Shown one piece after another: positions 25,578-49,681 of a stretch of 64,000 nt of DNA. The stretch is from Manduca sexta. Its lineage: Eukaryota > Arthropoda > Insecta > Lepidoptera > Sphingidae. Below the pieces are notes generated by a model. That model saw only the letters and a list, made by a program, of their open reading frames with translations, was not told where the DNA came from and ran no database searches. Position 1 is the first letter of the stretch. Each line of letters begins with the position of its first letter. The position numbers and the translations under genes are program-made. The stretch is from NCBI RefSeq assembly GCF_014839805.1, contig NC_051121.1, positions 8,415,116 through 8,479,115 on the forward strand. The letters are read 5' to 3'.

Positions 25578-26134
25578 CAAAGACATTAAACTATATAGTT
25601 AGTTATAGACCGAACGTTAGGGCCAAATTTTTGCTCCAAAAGTTATATTAGTTATATACCAATTGGTAAGAAGTCGTTGTCTTGTTTGAAATATCCGTAT
25701 GACAAGATGTCACAACGTCCTTAAATATTTAAAAGCGCAGGAAGGCCTTCATCTGAACTCACTATAACACTGATACACTGATTAACACGTTTTGTAGCGA
25801 TTCGTCGCAAATGTGGTACGCTGGCCGTACCACCAGAAAGTCAAGTAAAGATGGTCGGCCCCGCTACCGTCGACACGACGCTACGCTAGAGTGACGACGG
25901 TGTCACTCTTGACGTTGACTTTCATGAGACGCCGTCATATTAATAAAAAATAATATATTTACAGATAATATGCTAATAATCGTATTATACACGTGCAAAT
26001 CATGATAAAAAAATGAAGTATTTTACCTTGATGTTTTGCTATTTCACGATAGATTGAGTAATCAACACATAATCGCAAAATGTTTGTAAGACAATCTTCC
26101 CAATGACCACTATATACAGTCTTAGAACTATTTG
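25578..26134 (-). mobile_element. MITE-like element, CAAAGA family, long copy
   Basis: Its ends are CAAAGACATTAAA and CTTAGAACTATTTG. It aligns in reverse with 27461-27777 and directly with 37697-38297. Compared with these it carries an extra block of about 210 bases (roughly 25732-25940), GC-richer than its surroundings ('ggtcggccccgctaccgtcg'). This block is either retained internal sequence lost from the short copies or a later insertion. Confidence 0.65.
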
Positions 26135-26173
26135 ATGCTAAGTAAGAATCACTCGGGCGGAAAAGCGAAACAA

Positions 26174-26493
26174 AAAGCGGCGATAGCCTAGTTGGGTGTG
26201 GAACGGACTGCCAAGACGAATGTCCGCAGATTCAAATCCCAAGGGCACACACCTCTGACTTTTCTAAAATCATGTGTGTATTCTTTATGAATTTATCGTT
26301 CGCTGTAACGGTGAAGGAAAACATCGTGAGGAAACCTACACATGTGAGAAGTTCTCTATAGGAATTTCGAAGGTGTGTGAAGTCTACCAATCCGCACTAG
26401 GCCAGCATGGTGGACTAAGGCCTAATCCCTCTCAGTAGTAGAGGAGGCCCGTGCTCAGCAGTGGGCAAGTATATAATACAGGGCTGATATTAT
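26174..26493 (+). repeat. SINE-A, full length with target duplication
   Basis: The head GCGGCGATAGCCTAGTTGGG (A box) is followed by 'cagattcaaatcccaaggg' (B-box-like), the body 'ggtgaaggaaaacatcgtg' and the tail 'tataatacagggctgatatt'. A 14-base direct repeat TAAGAATCACTCGG flanks it (26143-26156 and 26494-26507), extending to 19 bases with one mismatch. The left repeat is separated from the head by about 12 bases of A-rich sequence. This is the best-preserved SINE-A in the window. Confidence 0.9.
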
Positions 26494-27460
26494 TAAGAAT
26501 CACTCGGACGGAATTACGAACAAGCAAGTTATTGATAAGCTTATGAAACTCCTTCAAGATATAGAGGTTCTCGCAAATATTTCCATAACTCAAATATATA
26601 TGTGAGTAAACACGATTTTTAGGGTTCCGTATCTCAAAAGAAACCCTTATACGATCACTTTGTTGTCCGATTGTTTGTCGATCAAGAATCTTTTTCTCAG
26701 AAACGCGTAGAGATATCAAACTAAAATTTAATGAAATACTCGGGGTCTCTTTTTGCTGTGAAAAAGTGTAGTAAGTCAATGTGATCAAAATATATTAATT
26801 ATGATGCATTTTGCCATTTCATAAAGAAAAAAACCTGTAGTATTTCCCGTAGTCATGAAATTTGGCATCTTACATATTTGAAAACAGTAAACGTGTACTT
26901 ATATATCTTATCAACAAATTTTTATAGAAACTCGGTGTGCGAATTCAACTCGAACTTTGCAATTTTTTTTTATATTTACCCCATAGAAAGTATACATTAA
27001 AGTACATATTGGCTTTTATTATCGGTTACTTATTTCGACATTCTTTGTAAGTATAGGGGAAAACTTATTGAAATTTATGGAGATACAATACTTCATCTTA
27101 AGTGGCAACATAATTTAAATACTTTATCTACAGCCTAAAACTGTTGGTATTTTTGCCTTCTATAAAAACTCAAGACAGAGCTAATATTTTTTTAATAGCA
27201 CTCCAACAGTGATAGACTAAACATGCTTAATTAAAATTACATTATGGACTACTCTACTCATAAATTATTGTATGAAACAGCTTTTATATAAAAATATAAA
27301 CAAATTAAAATTGTGTATAGCTGATACATCTAAATCTAATGCAGGCCGGCATAATTCCGGCGACGCTAGAGAGATATAGCATATGTAATTGCGTCACAGG
27401 GCGGCATATGAAACACTACGAGCGCTGCAGTTGTTTAACTTGTATAAAATTGTTTATGTC

Positions 27461-27777
27461 CAAAGAGTTCTAAGATTATAGAGAGCGGACATTGGAAAGA
27501 TTGTCATAAAAATTTTACGCTCATGCCTGGTTACTTAATTTATCGTGAAAAAGAAAAAATACCATTGTAAAATACTGCATATTATTTTCATATCGACTTT
27601 TCCACGTTTTTAATTCGCGTGTTATCATATTTTCTGTAAATAAGTATGTTGATTTAGTATTGATCCCTAAGGACGCTGTGACATTAGTACATTTCGGACA
27701 AGGACTTATTACATTTTGGAGCACAAATTTGGCTCTGATGTCCGGTCTATAAGTAATTATACTGTTTAATGTCTTTG
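27461..27777 (+). mobile_element. MITE-like element, CAAAGA family, copy with both ends
   Basis: It starts CAAAGAGTTCTAAGATTATA and ends 'tttaatgtctttg', so its ends form a short imperfect inverted repeat (CAAAGA/TCTTTG). At 317 bp it is the cleanest copy and defines the ends of the family. It is non-coding. Confidence 0.7.
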
Positions 27778-27832
27778 TTTACGTCACATAAAAATCGCGT
27801 TGAAATTTATATCTCCCGTTATTCAATCCGTA

Positions 27833-28106
27833 TCTATATATATAAAAATAAATCCCTATTTCCCTTGGTCACGCCATCACGCGTGAACAGCTGGACCGAT
27901 TTCACTGTTTTTTTTTTGTGTTTGTTATTGTCAGGAGAAGGTTTTTATGAAAGAAAAAATTCAAAAAATTGCGCGGAAAATTAGAAAATTTAAGAAAATA
28001 TTAATTTTATATAACTGTCAGTGGTTTGAAATAACTGTCTGCGACTGACAGACTGCGCGCTGCAAATTCATAATTAAGACGGGACAACGTCTATCGGGTC
28101 ATCTAG
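27833..28106 (+). mobile_element. non-autonomous Helitron, family 3
   Basis: It starts TCTATATATATAAAAATAAA after a host A and ends 'cgtctatcgggtcatCTAG' before a host T. The inner text 'cacgccatcacgcgtgaac' and 'ctggaccgatttcac' does not match the other two Helitron families. The TC start, CTAG end and A/T insertion site support a Helitron; the evidence rests on the ends and a single copy. Confidence 0.7.
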
Positions 28107-28645
28107 TTGTTCTATACATATTAGATACAATAGTAGCCTTTACATTCCGGGATAAAAATGAAGTATTTTTAGACGCGATTCTTAAAATCATATTACCAAA
28201 AGGTCAGGGTCTATAATACCCAAATAACCATTTCGGAGAAATAAAGACAGGAAAATCATCTGGCTTTACAGACATTATTAAATCTAATTTCAGAGATATT
28301 TATAATATAATTTGGTTCTGTACTTTATTGTTAAGGCGGTAAAACGTAGTGCAGAGCTGTCTTTCAAAATTTATAATACGCTAAGTATACTCTGCTCCGT
28401 CGGCATTAAAAAAAACCGGGATATAAGTCCTTCTTGGTATTTCTCAAGGATAAAATGGAGCCTATATTGAAAATCATGCTATACATCGGTGAAAACTGCA
28501 TTCAATTCAAGCAGTAGTTTTTGCGTGACAAATATACAGATAGATTTTTTTTTTTACTAACTATTTTGGGTTCAGTTGCACATTTAAAACCCGCAAGTTT
28601 GTTTTTCTGTATCATCCATAATTTACATACAACAGCCTATTACAA

Positions 28646-28941
28646 TCACTACATAGTATAAAAGAAAGTCGCTTTCTCTGTCCCTATGTATGCTTATATC
28701 TTTAAAACTACGCAACGGATTTTGATGCGTTTTTTTTTAATAGATAGAGTGATTCAAGAGGAAGGTTTATATGTATAATTATAACATCCATTAAATAGTG
28801 GAGAAATAATGTTATTTTGTTATGTTATACCCGTGCGAAGCCAGAGCGGGCCGCTATGTTTTTATATACAACGTTCACAGTTTTTCTGTAGTGTATTTAG
28901 TATCAGCATTGCACCCGTGCGAAGCCGGGGCGGGTCGCTAG
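28646..28941 (+). mobile_element. non-autonomous Helitron, family 1, with two 3' ends
   Basis: It begins TCACTACATAGTATAAAAG after a host A. At about 28830-28856 it reaches a family-1 3' end (CCCGTGCGAAGCCAGAGCGG) that closes in CTAT instead of CTAG. It then continues for about 85 bases to a second, intact end (GGGGCGGGTCGCTAG) before a host T. The sibling copies at 13378 and 57961 have only one end. A damaged terminator that was read through, with a second end gained, explains this best. Confidence 0.8.
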
Positions 28942-28984
28942 TTTAATTATAAAATGTAAACATATAGAAAAAAATACCAAATCT

Positions 28985-29177
28985 ATATCCCCGAGGTGTA
29001 GGCGGAGGTGCAACCAGGACACCCAATCTTCACCTGTGTGTTCAATCTCATGATATTAGGACTCAGGGCTGATACAGAGAAGAAAAATCCAATACCACAT
29101 TGCCGGACCCGGGATTTGAACCTGAGACCACAGGACGGTGCCGTTCAACAATACAACTACGCCACCGAGGCAGTTTC
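28985..29177 (-). repeat. SINE-B
   Basis: This minus-strand copy has the head 'ctgcctcggtggcgtagttg', the B-box region 'caggttcaaatcccgggtc' and the SINE-B middle 'gtatcagccctgagtcc'. The open frame 29008-29208 arises inside it and is not a gene. Confidence 0.8.
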
Positions 29178-29559
29178 CTATATGAAACAATATTATTCGG
29201 TTAAATAAATCCGTTTTAGCTGTTAACAGAATTTATTTCATTAGCAGGCTTCCAAAAGAAACGAATTTAATATCTCGACGCCAATATTACAGTATAGGCT
29301 AAATTAAAATCTATTAATTAACACCAGAGGAAGAAAAGAATAAGATATTTTTGCGTATTTTGTTTTACTTAATAAAAGTCTTAAATGACTCGCAGATGAC
29401 GCGCGGCCCTAGTCGGTTCCGCTAGGAATTATGAAATATTAAAATTGAGTTCTCTAAGTATGTGTACTTTGAAAATATTTATGGAAATTCTTAGAGAAGT
29501 AATGCCGGTTGCAGAATAAGAAATAAGTCAAGTTACTTCATTTAGCTCGTATATATAAT

Positions 29560-29660
29560 AATAACATCAACCTTAGGTATATTATTATATTGTCCCACTG
29601 CTGGGTACGGGCCTCCTGTATTAGGTAATAAGAGGGTTCAAGCATTGATTCTTAGATAAA
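29560..29660 (-). repeat. SINE-A 3' fragment
   Basis: 'tattgtcccactgctgggta' and 'cgggcctcctgtatta' match the SINE-A tail on the minus strand. The remainder is diverged or deleted. Confidence 0.6.
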
Positions 29661-29972
29661 GAAATATGCTTATTTATACAATTTAACGATTACCATATTA
29701 TGTTGCAATAAATCAAATTCGGCAATTCCACTTGATGTCATCTTGATGTAAACTAACTATAGTTTTTTTCATTATTTGCAATAAATATTGTTTAGGGAGA
29801 CAATATTGTGTCCATTAGCAATGTCTTAAGTACAGTGAGCAACAAAAATCTGTCAATAAAGTCAAGACACCAAATTGTACATGAATTTGTTCAGCAGCTT
29901 TTTGCCTGTATGCAATATTTTGTATACGCGTAAGGCCTCTATTTTCTTTTGATATTTATTTAATCCTACAGC

Positions 29973-30158
29973 ATGTCACGTCCAACTGTTGCCAACGCAG
30001 GTCATCGCTCGCAACAGACGTACATAAAAACCGTGTTCGAAGATTTGCGTCAACCCTTTATCGATTACGGCAAGACGATAGAACAAGAGAATGTTCAGAT
30101 TTATTTATACCCAGCTGCGCTCAACAATGGCGTACGTGCAAATTGTACTAAAATTTAA
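29973..30158 (+). CDS. unrecognised 61-residue ORF, possible terminal exon
   Basis: I do not recognise this protein. It contains DLRQPFIDYGKTIEQ and YLYPAAL and has no clear signal peptide or membrane segment. A splice-acceptor-like sequence (TTATTTAATCCTACAG, ending 29971) lies just before the ATG. A polyadenylation-type AATAAA lies about 25 bases after the stop (near 30184). This is the arrangement expected of a last exon, in which case the ATG need not be the start. It could equally be a remnant of a transposon or a decayed gene. The next ORF (30321-30563) may belong to the same unit. Confidence 0.3.
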   Translation: MSRPTVANAGHRSQQTYIKTVFEDLRQPFIDYGKTIEQENVQIYLYPAALNNGVRANCTKI

Positions 30159-30320
30159 ACATAATTTTTTAAAAATACTTTCAATAAAATAAAATAGTAC
30201 TTTGTGTCATGGTAAGTAAATTCTAGATTTCTTGATCTGGTGCTTTTTTTACAAAAGACTAGTCAAGTATAAATGTACCCCACAGTTTCATTCAAGTTAT
30301 GTGGATCATCCTTTTAGCTA

Positions 30321-30563
30321 GTGATGACATTCGCCCAAAATACTAGCACTACACTTGACATAACGGTCGAAATATTTGTGCCTTTTGGGCAAAGCAATAT
30401 CGACTTTGTGCTCGTTATGTATAAAGTTGATGTTGCCCAAGTAACGCAAACAGGTATTCGCTCAAATATGCCAAGAGTATTCACCTGGGTAACTGCTCAC
30501 AATGTTCAAGAAAATTTAAATGTTCTTCAAACACGTTGTAGGAACGTTACGCTACCTATCTGA
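30321..30563 (+). CDS. unrecognised 80-residue ORF
   Basis: It has no domain that I recognise. The composition is protein-like (FVPFGQSNIDFVLVMYKVD, PRVFTWVTAHNVQ) and less AT-biased than random frames nearby, but no splice or promoter evidence decides it. It lies 160 bases after the 29973-30158 ORF in the same orientation. Both may be parts of one broken gene or element. Confidence 0.25.
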   Translation: MMTFAQNTSTTLDITVEIFVPFGQSNIDFVLVMYKVDVAQVTQTGIRSNMPRVFTWVTAHNVQENLNVLQTRCRNVTLPI

Positions 30564-30744
30564 TGTCAATCTCCTCTAAGGAATCCCATCTCGCATTCCA
30601 AAGGAATTACGGTAAAAGAGTCCATAAAGTTTTTCCTGACCTAGGAATTGACAGGCCTCTCAGTTCGCAACGCATATACATGGCCATTACACTTTCAACA
30701 ATATTTAATCCATCACAATATAATTCGTCTCTTCCCCTCCTTTC

Positions 30745-30905
30745 CTTTAGGAACCGCTGAGGTTACTAAGCCGACAGATAGCCTAAATAACGTTAGCAAG
30801 AAACCCCCGATAATAACTGCTTAATCTTCTCTTCTCTTTTTCCTCTTAGGGACCGCTGTAGTTACTAAGCCGAGGGATCGCCTAAATGCCGTTAGCAGGG
30901 AACCT
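30745..30905 (+). repeat. imperfect tandem duplication of about 100 bp
   Basis: 'aggaaccgctgaggttacta' followed by 'agccgacagatagcctaaat' and 'gttagcaagaaaccc' recurs about 100 bases later as 'agggaccgctgtagttacta', 'agccgagggatcgcctaaat' and 'gttagcagggaacc'. The divergence points to an old duplication. Its function is unknown. Confidence 0.75.
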
Positions 30906-30909
30906 CCAT

Positions 30910-32530
30910 TAAAATCGCAGCGCAACCCAAAAAAATCAGTAATCTTCTAAAATGTTTGGAAATCACTAACTTGATAGAACATAGCTAATATCTATGGTAA
31001 TATTTCTTGACAGTAGTAACAATACAAAGCAGACATTTCACTGAATAATTGATAACTATTCATCTTGCCAATTTCTAAAGTAAACCTCGCAATGGGATTA
31101 GCAAACAATCAAATCTCATTTTACGATTCGAGTGGATTAATTCGTTATATCAAATAAGTAATTGCATTTATTAACCGACTCCAAAAGAAAGGTTATCTCT
31201 TCGTCGTATTTTTTATGTTCAGTGATAATTTATTCGATCCGATTTAATTGATTCTTTTGCGTTCTCTTGACCCACTAATTACAGTGTCTACTAAGTCATT
31301 TAAAGTACCATAAACGAAAAAATAGAAACGGGAAATGCTAGTACAATTTGAATAAAATAATATTTTATGAAAATATATGAGCACGAAATTGCATGAAAAC
31401 AGACTCGCAATAAGATGTTAAAGAGAGAGTGTATTTATTCACCCATGTCTGCTTGATTGAATGGAGGTAGCACGGGCTTCACAGTTTACACTTCGGTGCG
31501 TACTAAGGAAATACGAAAGAATTTAAATATCTTTATCATTACAAGAAACTACAAAAATACCTATACTAATCAAAACCGACGAGAAGCTAAGGGAAGTTGT
31601 ACATAATATATATTATTGTTTCTATTCTGGGAGTCAGACCAAATATGCCTAAACAAATTAAAAATTTTAAATCACTGATATTTTGTATCTTAACAAAAAA
31701 TATTTCGCAATAATTTCACGAACTGTACATGGCAATAAGTATTTGTAACTATCTTTTTTAAAAATGTATGTCCTTTTTAATACCGTGAGAGTGTTTGTCT
31801 CTCCACGATCATCTAACTAGAGCCAATACCAATAATATTATATACCGTCACTGTATATTCGGAAACGAATATCGAATATCTCATCGGCAATCGACTAACA
31901 TAGTTCAGTCGGCAGTAAACATTGATTATGGTCCTAATGCACTATTTATGTATGCCAATGCAATATGGAACCTACTTAGTATATGCCATCGGGACCTACT
32001 TATCATATGCCATTTGCGATTCTATTTTTTGGGAAAAGCAATCCATTACCGGGCATAGATGCAGTTATATGCGGTATAAATAAATAAATTATCACGAAAA
32101 TAATTTACAAACATGTCGAAAAGATATATCCTCCGTTTAAAATCAGTTAAAATAGACTATAGAGTAAAGTTTGTGGCTGTTCGTGCAGTAAAAGTTGACA
32201 AAAAACCTTTTTTTAGGTTATATTAAAAAAAGTCTAAATAGTTAAAAGCAAATAAATAAACAAATTTCAAAATAATTTGAAGTCTTTGTAAAAATAATTT
32301 ATTTTATCTATTTTGACCCACTGTTGCTAATACGTATTAGTCTCGTCGTCCAGAAAAAGAAACAAATCCGACGTGAAGCTCAAAAATAAAATATTCTAGC
32401 CTACATAAAAGAATTAGGCAAACAAACAAAATTGTTATATAATTCACGGAATTGCTTTGATCCTTTTTAGGGTTGCATATCAAAGAGTGACAGGACCCTT
32501 TACTAAACCTATGCCTACGCAACGCTGCTC
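30910..32530. other. gene-free AT-rich DNA
   Basis: I see no exon or intact element. The open frame 31795-32058 has no supporting features. Short spans such as 'agtatatgccatcgggacct' and 'cttatcatatgccatttgcg' near 31977-32015 show a weak local duplication. Confidence 0.4.
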
Positions 32531-32727
32531 TAACCGCCATTTTCAATAAAGGATTTCAATCGCTTTTTTCGATCCATTTCTAAAATCGGCCAATCAGAAT
32601 TCGGAATAAAGTGTTTTTTACATGCTTATTACTAATACTAATGAATTATTTTGATTAGTCCATTCTCGGAATCGGATTGAAGATTGAGATTGGGATCGTT
32701 TTTTGAAAATGGCTGTAAATGAATCCT
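32531..32727. mobile_element. MITE-like inverted-repeat element, copy 1
   Basis: The left end 'taaccgccattttcaataaa' pairs imperfectly with the right end 'ttttttgaaaatggctgtaa'. Inner motifs 'ccaatcagaa' and 'gaatcggattgaagattgag' recur at 48711-48870. It is non-coding, and no target duplication could be fixed. Confidence 0.65.
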
Positions 32728-33839
32728 TGCTTAAGCTTCCTTAACCATTAATATCCTACCCTCATCACCTTGAGCATTCGTCACATACATTTACGGCGCA
32801 CGAGTTACGTCAGGAATATGCCAAGATTTACGAATAATTTATTAAAGGTTTAGGTCTTTCTGAAAGTGTTAAACTACCAAAATATTCCCATTTAAATTGT
32901 CTACTTAACAATGTTGGTTACACATTAAAATAATGTGTCTTTTAATAGATGCACGGAATCAACAATTTTAATGGTATTTTATTGTGAATGTATGGAACCA
33001 TTAGTTCACGAGACCGTATCACACTTAGTTATTCCTTATTACATCACACAACTACGATCTACAGTATGTTTAGTCGTAGCCAGAATTAATCTGATCCTTG
33101 GATGAAACAATCTCAACTATTACCCTGACCCTGATAATTTTGTGTCGTCGATAATAATGTTCAATATGGCGAACTTGAAGATTACTATATATAGAACTAT
33201 GGAGCCAACGAAAGCTATAAATAATATCTTGATTGGTAAAACATATATGATATATGGAAATGAAACAGTATATCTGATTCCATGGTATAATGTCCGTCTG
33301 TATAAATAAATCTAATATATATGCAGGTCAGAGGAGTAGTTTAAACCACGCGGTGATAAAATGCGTATGTCACGTGTTGATATAATATTCTAAATACATA
33401 TCCCCTTATTCATAGACGTTATTTATTTAAGACGGACCATTACTGTGATTACAAGTCTGTTTCTCAGCTTCGTTTATGTGACGACTTGCTGTTTGTTCAG
33501 CTTTGTTTATCTGACAGCTAACTAGATTCAAGTTGTATCTCAGTATTAGCCGACGCAATATTAGTCTACGCACTGCGAAAGCTGCCATGCCGTCAGCACT
33601 GAGAAATGGACTTGTTATCACAGGAATACTCCGTCCTTAGATAAAAAAAAAGTCTATAAATAAGATGAAGGTATTATAAAGTAACTCTAGGACTTTTAAC
33701 GTGAATAATTAATTCCGCGGCAAACCAAAAACAATGCAAACGGATATCTTATTTTATTTTATCTTCCAGCCTCAAATTAATGAATACCCAGATAAAAAAC
33801 AAATTTATAAATTTTAAAGTATAAAGTATTGACATGTGC

Positions 33840-34205
33840 TTAAGGCGATACCTCAAGGTCCATTTTCATACATTTTGTTTCGGCTTTAATCTGGGTAACT
33901 AAACAAGTATTGGCAAGTAAAGAATTTAAATTCACGTCTAGTTAGTGATTAGTTCTCGCAGTTGAAAGAAAAACGTAAAATAATTAATAATCATGGATAT
34001 TTCGGCCTTTAAAATTTAATATGACGAAATTTTAAAGGCCGAAATATCCATGATTATTAATTTTTTTTACGTTTTTCTTTCAACTGCGAGAACTAATCAC
34101 TAACTAGACGTGAATTTAAATTCTTTACTTGCCAATACTTGTTTAGTTACCCAGATTAAAGCCGAAACAAAATGTATGAAAATGGACCTTGAGGTATCGC
34201 CTTAA
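33840..34205. mobile_element. TTAA-flanked hairpin element (near-perfect palindrome), copy 1
   Basis: TTAA at 33840-33843 and at 34202-34205 bracket a 358-bp element. Its left half is almost exactly the reverse complement of its right half. The arms are about 175 bases each, the loop is about 9 bases (AATATGACG, near 34018-34026), and the main mismatch is a short A/T run near 33980. The outermost bases are GGCGATACC and GGTATCGCC. A TTAA duplication is known for piggyBac-type and some other transposons, but the GG start does not match the usual piggyBac CCC terminus, so the superfamily is open. A shorter sibling is at 53242-53456. It lies 1.6 kb upstream of Gcn5. Confidence 0.92.
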
Positions 34206-34659
34206 CGTTTCCTATTCACAATTCATGTATATTGTATACATTTGGGGCCGACTGTGCCTTTAGCAACAAATTTTGACCGCTAGGTCAAATATTTCGAATT
34301 TTAAATATTCAAAATAAGCACTTTTTTTTAATTAACTTACTAAGTATATTAAATTTGTTACAAAAAAAATATTTCAACTCTACTAATTACATTAATTACG
34401 CAAAACCTGTTGGAACTACAAAATGAATTCCGACGAAAAGGTTCCAGTCGTCGACAGCGCCCAGTTGATTCGATAGTGGTGTAATCTAATTATGAGGCAG
34501 AACGTTACATTGCAACCACTCTCATTAATTACTGAGCTCCAAGCAAAGAGAATAATATAAGTGTATGGAAAGCTCTAAGCGTCGATGTCACGCGACACGG
34601 TTGCTCGTCTAAAATCTAGGAAATTTACCAGCAAAAGAAAAACATGTATACACACTCAC

Positions 34660-34812
34660 GCCTCATATACCCGACGAGGTAGGCAGAGCCGTACTTGTGC
34701 ACCTAGTTTTCGCTGTATGTATTGCATCCTATAATGTGATGAAAGGCGAGCCTATCGCCATATCGGACACAAATTCCAAATTCCTGGCTGATACTGAGTA
34801 GAAAAACCTTAT
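34660..34812 (-). repeat. SINE-B fragment
   Basis: 'cacgcctcatatacccgacg', 'aggtaggcagagccgt', 'gcgagcctatcgccatatcg' and 'ctgatactgagtagaaaaac' are the body and tail of SINE-B on the minus strand. The head may be represented by the separate piece at 35005-35105 ('cgtcaccaaggcag'), with unrelated AT-rich sequence between. Confidence 0.7.
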
Positions 34813-35164
34813 ATCACAAGACCTAAATAAAACTAGTTTACGAATTTTATCGCGGGTTTTTATATTTTACTTTTTTTTCGGAGATTTTGAAGACTTTGAA
34901 GCCTTCAAGTTTATAGGGAAAACTGAGCTGTTGGTCGTTCAAAAAGTCAAAATTACAATATCTACTTACATTTTACAATTATTATACTTTTTATATTTAA
35001 TTGTTGCCGGTCCGATCTACGCAGAATGAGCTCACAGTCTTGAAGTTGAACTCGAGACCTCAGTACCACTCAGTACCGTAATAAAACTACGTCACCAAGG
35101 CAGTCAACAAAATGAAATCCAGTAAAAAAAAGTTGAAATGCTTATCTAAGTAAAGCATAACATC

Positions 35165-35430
35165 ACGTAGGCGTAGAACTGTTGTATTGCAATTTGCAAT
35201 CGTGGTCCGACTACTGCCGCTGCAGGTTTGAATCCCGAGGTGGACATAATAATACGTTTCCTAATCAATATTGAGAGTGATATTTGCAATTTATACCCGA
35301 TATGGCGATAGACTCACCCCATATCACATCATGAGACAGAATAGGTAGATATTATGGCGGAAACTGGGTGATATAATTGCATCCCTGTTTTCCCATTCGA
35401 GAATAAAAGTTGTGTTTGCGAATGTGTGTG
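35165..35430 (+). repeat. SINE-B, diverged, with GT-rich tail
   Basis: 'ggcgtagaactgttgtattg', 'gcaggtttgaatcccgaggt' (B-box-like), 'gatatggcgatagactcacc' and a tail ending in 'gcgaatgtgtgtgtgcg' match the plus-strand SINE-B. It sits about 400 bases upstream of the Gcn5 start codon. Confidence 0.7.
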
Positions 35431-35814
35431 TGCGATAAAGAACGATTTATAATTGAAATATTAATTAAATTTCTGCCAAAAAAACTTATCAGCTACATTA
35501 TATCAATAGAAATTTAATTATGCGTAATTACAAAAAAAGTTAATATATTAAATATAAATCCATTTGGCGACATAGACAATTTAATTATAAGGCAACACAT
35601 TCTTACTGACAAAATGATAAGGCTTAAAAGACGCATATTCTTTTCATTAAAAAAAACTGTGCATAGTGCATACCTCACCAAACATCCATAGAGCATAAAT
35701 TAAAATTGTCAGACTAAACACGAAAAATGTACGTCTGCAATGCTTTTTTCGCGCTAAATCGATATTAAAATAGTTGGACAGTGTTTAAATAATCAAAGCA
35801 GGAGTGTATAAATT

Positions 35815-48471
<12,657 letters not shown>

Positions 48472-48546
48472 TTGGGGTTCAATTTCGACGCGTTCTTCGT
48501 ACGCGAACTCGTCGCCCCGCAGCCTCCCCGCGACGACGCCGAGTAA
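48472..48546 (+). other. in-frame open extension after the Gcn5 stop, with splice donor
   Basis: After TGA at 48469-48471 the Gcn5 frame stays open for 24 codons to TAA at 48544-48546. The codons are GC-rich at the third position (GACGCGTTCTTC, GCCCCGCAGCC), like the Gcn5 exons and unlike the AT-rich DNA that follows. A perfect donor consensus GTAAGT starts at 48543, overlapping the last codon. The segment could be 3' UTR, a readthrough tail or part of an alternative exon; sequence alone does not decide. Confidence 0.45.
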
Positions 48547-48710
48547 GTCAGAAATGTAATGTAATATGTTCAAGGTCTGTGAGGTCTTGTAATGCCAGTT
48601 TTCTATAAACATGGAATTAAATCAACGGTAAAAATCAACAAGGTAATTGGTTAGTTTTCCTATCGATCTGAATGTAGTTGTGTCGCGTGTAAGCGAGTTC
48701 TAGGATAGAG

Positions 48711-48870
48711 TAACCGCCATTTTCGATCCCAATTGCTTTTTTTATCTATCTCAAAAATGGACCAATCAGAACAAAGTTATTTTGACATGTTTACAAATGA
48801 CTTTTGATTGGTTCGTTCTAGGAATCGGATTGAAGATTGAGATTGGGATCGTTTATTGAAAACAGCTGTA
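48711..48870. mobile_element. MITE-like inverted-repeat element, copy 2
   Basis: The left end 'taaccgccattttcgatccc' pairs with the right end 'gggatcgtttattgaaaaca'. The inner motif 'gaatcggattgaagattgag' is identical to that at 32531-32727. A partial third piece ('attgggatcgtttattgaat') lies at 49207-49226. Confidence 0.65.
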
Positions 48871-49681
48871 AATGTTCGTCTATATTTTCATAGATTACTT
48901 ACATAGATGTAAGCAAACACTGCAGATCTTTGGTATACCTATTTGCAGGAATCTGTGTTGTTGCTTGCAATTTAAATGACCTTTTAAATGTATCGCAGAA
49001 AATCGTACGTGAATTCATTAAGAGACAATACATCAGTGTGTAAATTGTTCCTAAATAATGGATAATTTCTATCGAAAAACGACAGTTTTCTAAAAACGAT
49101 TCTAATTTTAATCTTCGATTGAACCCCGAGAACAGACCAAACAAACTCTGTCATTTCTGAGAGTACTTTATTCTATAGGCCATTTTTTATTGATTAAAAG
49201 ATATATTGGGATCGTTTATTGAATCACACCTTTGAAATTATATAGATGTCATCATAAAAGTAGTAGTGGTTTCAAGGTCAGCAAACATTCAAAATTTTCA
49301 CTGAAACTAAAGATTTTCTCTAGTTTTCTTGAGCTGCACAATTAACATAAAATAAAACCATTATGTTATTTGTGAATATTTTTATGTCACTAAAGCTCGT
49401 CGATGAATTTGATGCGAAAAATGGTTAATTAATGAGTAGAAGAAATAGATTACTTCAATGTGATACAGAGCTGTGTTACGCATTTCTGAATGGTGTTACT
49501 GCAGTTTATAAGCAGATATAATGCTTACTCTCAGACGAGCTACTAACGCGTCTCGTCACAATTTATAAATAAGGTTATTTTGGTTTCTGCGATTTAAATT
49601 TAAAGACTGATTTATTTTTCAAGTGTTGCGGTCATTTATCATTGAAATATGTTCTTATTATTCTTCTTTGAATTACAGGCA

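Noticed and set aside
26168..26240. Free-standing tRNA gene
   Set aside because: The tRNA-like head with A and B boxes is followed by the SINE-A body, has flanking target duplications and recurs many times; it is a SINE head.
33844..34201. Assembly artefact as explanation of the palindrome
   Set aside because: A second, independently located copy with its own TTAA duplication and different outer bases argues for a real element, although long-read support would still be welcome.
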